A stretch of 64,000 nt of DNA from Aquila chrysaetos chrysaetos (taxonomy: Eukaryota > Chordata > Aves > Accipitriformes > Accipitridae), in contig NC_044030.1 in NCBI RefSeq assembly GCF_900496995.4, positions 77,912,017-77,976,016 of the forward strand. The letters run 5' to 3'. The first letter of the stretch is position 1; each line of letters starts with the position of its first letter. The position numbers and the translations under genes are program-made. Of the stretch, positions 55,101 through 64,000 are shown piece by piece. Below the pieces are notes generated by a model, which saw only the letters and a list, made by a program, of their open reading frames with translations, made no database searches and was not told the origin of the DNA.

Positions 55101-58100
55101 ATCATAATTACATACTTTGTGATTAATGGGAAATTGATGGTGGCTTTACATAAGTGATCTTACTTTCACACAAAGTAACAAGCTTGAATATAATTACATT
55201 TTTGAGTCTTTGAAGGAAAGGATCATGTATCCATGTTGAAAATTAACAAAATGGAGCATTCTGCTACTGAAAATCTCCAAGTACCATCAGGAGAGATAGA
55301 GTATCATGCTCTTGAGAAAAGGAAAGTGAAAAAGGAGAATGAGGCTCGTAGCTTGCTACGTAATAATTACTAAAGGCACAATTCACATTACAGCTAATCC
55401 AGTAATGCCACCAGAAGAGATGCCACTGTTTTTTCTCAGCCTTCCCTAACTTTTCTGTTAACTCCTGCTGCATCCCCTTCACTGGCACTGGTCTAACCTG
55501 ACACCGTGGTGAGCTAATTCTGCAACCTAAGGTGGCAAGCAATTGTTCACTGTGCCTACTGCAGCCCTACATTTCTACCCATTTCTCTGCCAGGGTACTG
55601 AGCCAGCTAAAAAGTCTTTTTTTTTAAGGTAGGGGGGAATAAATAATTTGTTCTGTCATATTTCTTTTTTGGCTGATTCAGTTCCCTAAATCTGTTCACA
55701 TCATACATGTGGGTTCAGTGCTTGTATAAGAGCAATGATGGGGAAGGAGAAGTAGGCACGCAGTAACCTCAACTTAGGTGGGCTTGAAGGGCATTTTATG
55801 TGCATTGCCATTATAATCTTAAGGTGATATGATGACAAAGCTGGAACAATCTGAAATAAGGCAAGACTGTGGTTTCACTAGCTCGAGTGAGTGAACCAAA
55901 CAGCTGTCTGCCACTGAAAGGGGATCATCTTCTTCCTTACCCCCCACTAGACACATTCCCATAGGTTACATGAAGCCAGTTTGGGCATATCTTGTGATCC
56001 TCTGTGAGGTACTTTAATTCACTGAAACAGCAGAAAATTAGCTTGCAAAAAAGTGGAAAGCCTTCTGTTGTTTCAGTGCAGTAAAGTGAAACATCAGAGC
56101 CAGCACAGGCAGGGCTGGGTCAGTGGGGTAGGTTGCACAGCTGGGAGCAGAGGAAAGGAAGAGCAAGACCTTCCCCTAGGCAACAACAACTCTTCAGATT
56201 GACTTAGCTGTGTGCAGGACTGCAGCCTGGGACAAAGTAACCTTGCTCAGTAAATTGCAGTGCTGGGGTGTTAATTTTCAAGTACAGCATGTTTTAATAC
56301 AGAACCTGACTTGTGGCTGTTTTGCATCTCATGTCACAGTCATTTTTCTCTGTGATTCATAATCAGTAGGATTCCCATTCATAATCCTACGATACTTCTG
56401 CAGCATCTAAACAGCTGGAAGAATGATAATGAATTCTTAGTTTTCTTAAATTCATTTTTGGCATCTGGAAGAAAGGAAGAGAGCCAGCACTTTGTGACAC
56501 GCCAGATCTCCACAGGACATGCTTGGGAATCGCTGTTAAGTGTTTTGCAGTTTCCCAGACAGAATAGCAAACTAAACCTCATTGCTAAGAGGCCACTATA
56601 GATCGATATTGACATTGCAGAATCTTTTTTAATAGATATGAATTAATCAGATGTGACACTAAAAATACAAGTTGTCTTCACAGAGGCAATGCAACCTGCT
56701 TTGCATATGGGCAGACTGGTGCTGGCAAGACTTACACTATGATAGGTACTCACCGGAACCCAGGACTCTATGCCTTGGCTGCCAAGGACATCTTTAGACA
56801 CCTGGAAGCATCACAGTCAAGGAAAGATCTCCTTGTTTTGATCAGTTTTTATGAGATCTACTGTGGACAGCTTTATGACCTGCTAAATGGAAGGAAGAGG
56901 TATTTAAATAAAAATATGTTTTACTATAAACCTATGGTTAAGAATTAGTTGGTTACTGTTTATAGATTGGTTACTGTTTCATGCAATTACATTTAACATA
57001 TTACCATTTACAGTAAATGTTATGTATTTAATTAGGGTTGTTCCTAGGAACTACTTAGAGGAAGGCAGAATCTGACACTAAATACTGTGGCATTGATAGG
57101 GGCTCCTGGTTTTTACTATTTTGGGGGGGAAATAAGTAAGAATAAAGACCTATGGTTGACATATGAACTCATGCTGTTTTGCTTACACTATAATAATATG
57201 CTAACTGAGCATCCACAGGTAGAGAAAGAACCTTCTTGTGGCCAGAAGTTCTTATGCCAACCATTGTGGAGTCCCTGTCTTTCCCTGCTCAAACATAAAC
57301 TTTGGCTGTCCCTCCTGCTGTGCCAGTGGGGCTTTGCCTCTTGCCACTCTTGTCTCTGAAGATCCTGTTGATCTCCCACTTAACATGCTTGACTCTGCAA
57401 AGTCTGCTCACCTCCCTGCGCGCCTTTACCCAGCAGCCCAGTGACTCAACCAGACAAAGCCTCTGCAGGTGATGCTGCCATCACCCTCAGTAGTAGCACC
57501 TCAGCCCCAGACTCATTTGGATGGATGTATAATCCTACAGGAGCTCTATCCAGAATGGAAATCGGGACAAGTCAGTACATACTTAGTATAAAAAAAAATC
57601 ACTGTGGTCTGAAATCTCTAAATAAAATAATAGTCAGTTAAGATCTCAGCGGTGAAATCTTTCCAGAGTGATCTTGAAGGGACATTACCTGTCAGCTGGA
57701 GGCCTGTAGCAGCCTGAAGAGCACTATCCTTAGAGCACACTGGAGGGCTCAAGCGGGAGGCTTTCTGCCTGGGGAAGTGAGCGTCTGTTCACAGAGGAAA
57801 AACCTATTTCTCTGCATGTGTGTTCCTTTTCTCCAAAACAGCCTTTAAGGAGCAGGTAGTGTAATCTGCCATGTAAGGAGTCAATTTACTAAGTAAGAAA
57901 GAGTGTCCTTATATTCTCTGCATGTCCATTAGCTATCTTACATGTCATTGAAGGAGAAAATTGAACTTCCTCCGGTGTGCATCATGTCTGTATTCTTCCT
58001 GTATACTGTAATGCTTCTGTGTGATTCATAGCAGAGGTGCTCTGAAATCTCACTCTATGGCTATGTGAGCTGCTTTAAAATCCTGTGCAAAAATCTTGAG

Positions 58101-61100
58101 AACTTGAACAGAGCATAAATTACAGTCTGAACTTGCTAGAGAAGCCTGAGATGCAGTTTAAAGAGGGACAGGAACTCTAAAATATAAACATGATAATTTA
58201 CTTCCCTGCTTTATTATATTCCTGAACTAGCAGAAATGCATTGCTAATGTCTCCTTAACAGTGAAATGTCAGTGGTACATGTTACAAATTAAATACCTCT
58301 TCAGCTCTGAAAATAAATGAATGACAGCGGTGCCTCTCCCCAGTCAGTAGCCTTGATTGCTTTTTCACAGTGTCATAGCACTGACATGTGTTTTCATTGC
58401 TGCTAATTGACATTTCAGAAACCTCCTTTCTGTACTGTTTCATTTTCAGACTTTTTGCAAGAGAAGATAGCAAGCACGTCGTTCAAATAGTTGGACTGCG
58501 GGAGGTTCAGGTGGACTCTGTAGATCTACTATTGGAGGTAATATCTATGTCTGCGATTATTTTTTGTCTTCTACAGCCTGATTTGCTGATTTGTAAGTGT
58601 CCTGGGTTTGGCTGCAAGTGGCTCTGTGGTGCTTAGTTGCTGGCTGGGGTTAAACCGTGACAGTGAGATATGTCATTTACAGAGATTGTTATTTGTTGTA
58701 TAGTACATGTGTGTGTTCCTGTTTAAGGTTCTGAAATTGGCAACCCCAGCAGAGCACTGAGGAATACTATTAAAAGTGCCTTTATTTAGTAAGCTTCTTG
58801 GGTCACTGTGACTTGTGTTAGCGACATGCAAGCTGTTGATTTACAGCTGTTTCTTCTGCTGCCACTCCTTATGGAAAGATCTTTGCCAAGAAATAGACTG
58901 CTATCACTATTCCAGAAATTAAATAGTGTCCCAGCAAGGGACCCTGAAAGCTGGATAAGTATTTTCTCCCAGTGTGGTTTCTTTGGCTTCTATGAACTTA
59001 AATTGTCTACATTAAAGGTACGTGGATGTGGGACAAAAGATATAAATTTGAAAGTTAACAGAACGAGAAATTAGAAAATACTTAAGATTGAAATACGGAT
59101 CTGAATTAGGATTAAGACACTACTTAGATAATGATGGGTGATAACAGCCACTTAAAATTAGGATTGTTAAATGGTAGCTGACATTCAGCACAAGCAAGGC
59201 TTCAGTTTTCCTTCCCTGCCTGGCTGAGCCCTGAAAGGGCACTGGCAAATTTTCCACATTGTCCTGCAGCAAGCAAGCTGGTTAAATCTGCTCTCTATTT
59301 AGGCTCACTTTGCATACTTTAATTCCGTTCTCAGTAAGGAAGTATAAATTACCAGTGCCTGATAGTGTAATTGACTCATTAAAACTGGCATGGTGTTGCC
59401 TGCTTATATTCCATTAAATTTTGTTCTTCATCTTCCTATTAACTCCAAGCTTCGGGACATGCTTGTGATGCTTCTGCAAATTAGAGTGTAAATTTGCTAT
59501 ATGGCTGATTAACACATTCCTCTGTATTATCACATTCCACATTACAGAATAGCTATTAAGTGACTTTATTCTTACAGGTATCTCAGCAAAAAAATAATTT
59601 GATATTGTCCACAGGCCCTTTTGAACACAGAAATGTCACTGGCTTGACTCAGGCTTTTGAATAGTCTGCAACAGATACATGGGAAGAGTCCTGAATACGT
59701 CCCTAGTTATTCACGATTCATTGATGTTGGCTTTGGTTCAGAAATTATCTGCATTTAGCACTAATAAAATGCTTGGGAGCTGCAGCAGTTGGTTATGTTG
59801 CTGGTTGAGAACTGGCCACTGAAAGGCATGATTAATGCACATCTGTCAACTGAGAACATATTGATTTTACTAGATATTATTTTAATTTGTTCTTACAAGC
59901 AGAAACAAAATTAATGACTGTTTTATGAATGCCCTGCTGCAGTTGCTGCTAGACTTTCTGTGACAATCTTTAAAAGTTTTCAAAAGAGAATTACCAGATT
60001 TGTATTTCGAAGGGGCGTTTGTCTTTCTGCCTTGCCTCTCTTCTAAGTTGTCTTGTGTTATTGTTGTATTGGGTATAATTGATGTTTCAACTTTGTTCCT
60101 TACTCTGGCATAATTTCTTTTAGTTATGGAAATGGAGAAAGGTTTTGGCACATTGTATTTTTTGTGTAACTTTCTGGATAACAGTACCATCTATTACATG
60201 AGAAAGTGAAATTTTAAAAGAAGGCTTCAAATAGTCAATCTCATGAGTCTCTTAGGTTATGTCTGCAGTCCTACTTTCTTTCATTGCTGCCATACTTTTG
60301 GTTTTAATTTTACAGTTTGGTTATTTTGCAAATCCGAATGAATGTGCGATGCAACAACTTCTTACCTGCAGTATGCTCTCTAAGCTCTAGTGTCACTGCA
60401 AGCAAGTCCACATACAAAGTTCTGAAAGGAACATTGGAAGGGATCCAGTTTAACTTAATATCTGCCTTGCACAAAATTTTAAGGCTGTAATGAACCATTC
60501 CTCCTAATGTTTCCTCTTCTTAGGAGGACAAGATCGCTTTCTGAGAGGTTGTGTTTTTATTTACAATTTGCTTCAGTGTTGTCCCCCTGATTTTGCAGGT
60601 GATTTTGAAGGGGGGAAAAGAACGTAGCACAGGAGCTACTGGAGTCAACTCAGATTCCTCTCGATCTCATGCTATCATCCAAATCCAAATTAAAGACACA
60701 GCCAACAGGACGTTTGGAAGGTAAGACTAGAAGTGGGAGTGCTAAGGGCTGATGACTAAGTCAAGCCCAGGGACATGCAGGAGGCAAACAAAGAGGAGGT
60801 GTTGAGTTAGTGGACAGCTGTGAGTTAACTCAGAAGGTAGAGCTCAAAGAGACTTTGAGAAGTTTCACAGTCCTTTCTCTGTTCCCAGGGAGAGCACTTA
60901 AGCCACATCTGTGAGAGCTTTGCCAAACTTGTTTGTAAAAATTTCCAGCGAACGGGTTTGGCAATCAAATCCATCCCTTCATCTTCAGTGTTAGAAAGCT
61001 TTTCCTGTCTGATGTTAATCTGGCTAAAGGTAGATGTCTGCAATGGGCATATCCACCTGTGAGCTCATCACCTTTAAAGTCAGTAGAAAGAAATGGTAAT

Positions 61101-62431
61101 TCCTGGGATCAATTTCGTGCCATTCTGCAGAGTCACCTAAATTAGGTCAGATGGATTTGCCCCTCAAAGCACCTCTGTCCTGTAATTGACTACAATGGGA
61201 GCCTGGGATGACTAGCTCAGGTGGAGATGATTCCATTAGAGATGTTCGCCTTTGGTCAGAGGAATCGTAGTACCTCACATAAACCTCCCTGATAATTTGA
61301 GAGTGTGACACTGATGCTATCTGCAGCAGACAAAAAGAGAAGTTTACTTCCTCTTGTAGCAGCCATTTTATGTATTTGAAGACTGTAATTGTGCCTCTTC
61401 TCAGTCATCTTTTCTCCAGACTAAACAACCCCAAGAAATAGGTCTGAGGATAGAGGTCTAGGTATCTATATTACTGCTGACTGTCAAAAAATCACGCTGA
61501 CGCACCATTCCAGCAACTACCATGCAGTCTTGCTTCCCAGGATCTTATTTTAAATACAAGGCAAAATGGGAGAGCCACAAATAGTGGAGAGAGGAAAAGC
61601 CAGAGCAGGCAGGCTTAGAAATAGAAGTGTATGTGGTTATGCGGGTGTGGCATGTCTGCCACTTTTTTTGTTACGGAAAGTGAGGTGGAGCTGGAGTGGG
61701 GAAAGGATCCCAAGATATGCCAATAAGAGAAGTCAGGGCTGTTGCAGGAAAAGAAGTGGGGCACAGACAAAGATACAGTGCAACAGTCAGAACAGCAGCT
61801 GGCACCCAGAGCTAGGCAATGTGAGAGGGAGTAATGGAGTTTTGTGGAAGGAAGGGACAAGGAACACTGAAAGCTCAGTGTATTACTTACTACACTGGAA
61901 ATTTCTGTTCATATTGCCCTGAATTCCCATTTGACAGGGCAGTTGGCTGTTTTACCTGGAAGGAGAATCAAGAAATTTACAGTTCTTTAACTATGTTCTA
62001 AGGAAGCTGCAAGCATAGTGATTATTTGGAGATGAATGTGTTGCACTTTAAACAGCTTATCCGTTAAACTGCGGGGCACTCTCATCACATGCAATTACAC
62101 TTTCTATTATGATTGTGTTAGGGCCAAGATGCTCTGACACTGTTCCTGCTGCTATGCTTATTTTGTTGCCTCAGATATTTCCAGTGGGTATTTCTTTTTA
62201 TTCAAAAGTAGTTGCTGCTAATCATTCTTCTAAGGTCATGTGTTGCAGCCTTCTGGTTTAAAAAAGAAAAATGGGGGGGGGGGGGGGGAAAGCCCCTAAG
62301 ATAAACGCAACTTTGTTTTTTCTAGGATATCATTCATTGACTTGGCTGGCAGTGAAAGGGCAGCTGATGCCAGAGACTCAGATCGACAAACAAAAATGGA
62401 AGGAGCTGAAATAAACCAAAGTCTTTTAGCA
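48550..62431 (+). CDS. KIF24: KIF24, kinesin-13-like centriolar motor (partial, 3' end beyond window)
   Basis: Seven coding exons are present: 48550-49163, 52451-52640, 54512-54609, 56684-56899, 58450-58537, 60599-60720 and 62326-62431. They keep one frame for 478 residues, and the gene runs off the window (human about 1368). An N-terminal SAM-like domain (about 1-64, [18 protein letters not shown], then [15 protein letters not shown]) precedes an acidic/Ser linker and the kinesin motor beginning [10 protein letters not shown] at 220. The motor has P-loop GQTGAGKT at 310-317, switch I NSDSSRSH at 419-426 and switch II DLAGSE at 448-453, all intact. In the family KIF24 works at mother centrioles with CCP110, depolymerising microtubules to restrain cilium formation. 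The ATG is firm from the conserved N-terminus, and a uORF stop lies two bases upstream. Confidence 0.96.
52451..52640 (+). CDS. KIF24: KIF24 coding exon 2, motor start
   Basis: It encodes residues 205-268, including [12 protein letters not shown], the first beta strand of the motor, and ends VDLTQYILQ. The acceptor is TTGTTGTAG and the donor GTAACA. It ends in phase 0. Confidence 0.96.
54512..54609 (+). CDS. KIF24: KIF24 coding exon 3
   Basis: It encodes residues 269-300 plus two bases ([11 protein letters not shown] to HIFNG). The acceptor is TTATTTTTCAG and the donor GTAGGG, a weaker donor. Confidence 0.95.
56684..56899 (+). CDS. KIF24: KIF24 coding exon 4, ATP-binding P-loop
   Basis: It encodes residues 301-372 plus two bases and carries GQTGAGKT, then [15 protein letters not shown]. 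The donor GTATTT is off-consensus, but the next exon joins in frame. Confidence 0.95.
58450..58537 (+). CDS. KIF24: KIF24 coding exon 5
   Basis: It encodes residues 373-402 ([20 protein letters not shown] to DLLLE). The acceptor is TTCATTTTCAG and the donor GTAATA. Confidence 0.95.
58598..58662 (+). mobile_element. Miniature remnant of an avian endogenous-retrovirus LTR
   Basis: The 65 bases begin TGTCCTGGGTTTGGCTG and end TGGGGTTAAACCGTGACA, the two extreme ends of a common bird LTR normally several hundred bases long. The near-identical 3' sub-terminal block (CTGTGGTGCTTAGTTGC) is also present. The middle is missing. Flanks GTAAG (58593-58597) and GTGAG (58663-58667) look like a 5-base target duplication with one change. 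It is noncoding and lies in KIF24 intron 5. Confidence 0.75.
60599..60720 (+). CDS. KIF24: KIF24 coding exon 6, switch I
   Basis: It encodes residues 403-442 plus two bases and contains the NSDSSRSH nucleotide-sensing loop. The acceptor is TGATTTTGCAG and the donor GTAAGA. Confidence 0.96.
61355..61440 (-). repeat. Old CR1 LINE fragment, reverse orientation
   Basis: GACTGTAATTGTGCC followed by CTTTTCTCCAGACTAAACAA is the reverse complement of a well-known CR1 3' segment. It is diverged, without clear ends, and sits in KIF24 intron 6. Confidence 0.75.
62273..62288 (+). repeat. 16-base poly-G run near a KIF24 acceptor
   Basis: Sixteen consecutive G follow an A-rich tract and precede the exon 7 acceptor by 37 bases. 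It is a candidate G-quadruplex and also a site where assembly length errors are likely. Confidence 0.9.
62326..62431 (+). CDS. KIF24: KIF24 coding exon 7, switch II
   Basis: It encodes residues 443-478, contains [10 protein letters not shown] and ends INQSLLA before donor GTAAGC. The acceptor TTTTTTCTAG is 37 bases after a 16-G run. The next exon (expected to start KECIRALD) is not in the window. Confidence 0.96.
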
Positions 62432-64000
62432 GTAAGCTACTAGCATCTCTGGGGAAGGTTTTGTATTTAATTATTAGCATGTGTTTTAGGATAAAAATGA
62501 ATGACAGAATAATATATGTATGTATTCCATGGAGGGGAAAAAATAACCAAAGTACTAAGTGTGTCCATTTTAATCTATCTCATGCCTGAAAGACAATTTC
62601 AGATGGAGATTTTGTGGTGAAAATAAAGTCTTTTTAATCCATTCTTACAGCCAGCCAGGTAAACACAGCATGGAGAATGTTACGTATAGTATAATAAGTG
62701 TCCCATATTTTATATAGAACTTTTCGTCCTTTTCGCTTTCAGGGAATATTGGCTTGGGATTGCCGTATTTGTTTCATAAAAGCACATCTGTTCCTGCTGG
62801 TTATTTTCACCACTTGAACTCAGATTTCTCTTTCAAATCAGGAGTAAAGGACTTAAATACTCAAGAGCATAGAAACTAGCAGCTCAGCGCGGGGGGCGGG
62901 GGCAGGGAAGGAACAGGAAGAAATGTGCTCAGTGCAAACTGTCTTTTACAATTATATACAGTTACGTGAAGAGGGACAAGGAGCAAAGAAATGCCATCTA
63001 AGATAAAGCAGAAGTGCCTCTAAGTACAAACTGTACAGAAGGCTTTGCACCTCCTTTAATTCAAATGAACGAAGCTCACTGGTGACCAAGGGCTTCTCTA
63101 AGTGAGACTGAAGGTGATAGGCAATCAGTATGAGTCAACAGTGCAGAAGTTAATGCACACAACCTGTACCTCTTAGTGTGCTGTAAATAGGAGGTGGCTT
63201 GCTCTGTTTTGAGAATGTAGAATGTTCTTTTGCACAGAATATTAGCATTCATACTGGGAGATAGCCTGTAAAGTGAATGTTTTTCTGTAGTTCATGCTTT
63301 CTTGAGTACTTGCTGGTGAGTAACCGAGTGGCATGCAGAGTCAGGACCTGAATAGAAAGGATTCCTGAGAAGTGAGTATTAATGTAAGCTCATGAAACTC
63401 TTTTAAAAGGAACTTTAGAATCAGAATGTGTGTATTTTTGGTATTGTGTGAAGCTGAGTAAATACCTAGGCAGTCTACAAGTAGTGACTGAATTAATTAT
63501 AAAAGGCATCTTTGACTAAGTCTGCATGACCTGCAGCCTGTAAAACCTAGCTCTGTCCTCAATGATCATAACACTCTCTTCAGGCCTGCAAACACATGAA
63601 GTTTGAAGTTTGCTGCTGGTTTGAATATTCATGTTGATTTCAAGTAGAAGATATTCAGATACTGCAATTATGAGAAGCAGAATAAAAAATGAGAATAGTT
63701 TGATCTCTTACTTGTAAAGGTGTGATTTTTAATAAAATGCAGTAAAAGTGAGAAATAAATGTCATTTTAAGTGGGTGTATGTAGAATGTAGTAAGGCTTT
63801 AAATGTAGAAAGGCTGCTTCAGGCTAGTATCACCATGACAATGCTGTAATCTGCTTATTTTTCCTTTGATATTTGCTGTAAATGACTTGTCTCATGGCTA
63901 TACAGTCCATTTCTGCCAGTTTTAGAGAGCAGCCAGGCTTGATATGGAGTCTGATGCTATTGTGCTTATTCCAGTGGAAACACGGCAAAAAAGTGCACAT
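62432..64000 (+). other. KIF24 intron 7, runs off window
   Basis: No exon matching the expected continuation of the motor was found before the window end. I see no recognisable repeat in it. Confidence 0.6.

Larger units (their letters stand above)
49164..58449 (+). other. KIF24 introns between coding exons 1 and 5
   Basis: Four introns (49164-52450, 52641-54511, 54610-56683, 56900-58449) show no further exon fitting the frame and no recent transposon that I recognise. The strong pyrimidine tract ending CAG near 54316 leads to no in-frame exon. Confidence 0.55.

Overview
The window looks like an avian (bird) chromosome segment. The support is old CR1 LINE copies in both orientations, an LTR scrap with bird-type ends, and vertebrate-style split genes with GT-AG introns. 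Gene content matches the conserved KIF24-NUDT2-MYORG neighbourhood (human 9p13.3; I recall the chicken counterpart as being on chromosome Z). Species cannot be named from the sequence. Exons and junctions were read by eye from reading frames, splice dinucleotides, phase and family resemblance. No search or transcript was available.

Layout. (a) 1-5425 has no recognisable gene. (b) 5426-5688 (-) is an unassigned open exon-like block with AG and GTAAGC flanks. (c) 6053-8149 (-) is MYORG, an intact single-exon GH31 membrane glycosidase. (d) 8168-17467 is intergenic, with one possible MIR-like SINE fossil. (e) 17468-32116 (+) is a six-exon gene I reconstruct as a 344-residue type I membrane protein. 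It has a signal peptide, one mannose-receptor-type cysteine-rich (CysR, ricin-like beta-trefoil) domain, a stalk, a membrane span and a 69-residue tail ending in an LDL-receptor/mannose-receptor-like FxNxxY internalisation motif. I cannot assign it a symbol. Its 9.7-kb first intron holds a long ancient CR1. (f) 32117-36272 is the convergent gap, with a long imperfect inverted repeat. (g) 36273-40556 (-) is NUDT2 in two coding exons, with a CR1 3' end in the intron. (h) About 41560-42560 is a CpG-rich promoter likely shared by NUDT2 and KIF24. (i) 42256 to the window end (+) is KIF24: a 5' exon carrying an upstream ORF, then seven coding exons (SAM-like domain, then most of the kinesin motor), continuing past position 64000.

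The four genes are neighbours by synteny, not by pathway: MYORG is an ER-lumenal glycosidase, NUDT2 a cytosolic Ap4A hydrolase, KIF24 a centriolar kinesin. The least described item is the stand-alone CysR receptor between MYORG and NUDT2. I do not recall a gene in that slot in mammals, so it is my main candidate for something under-described.
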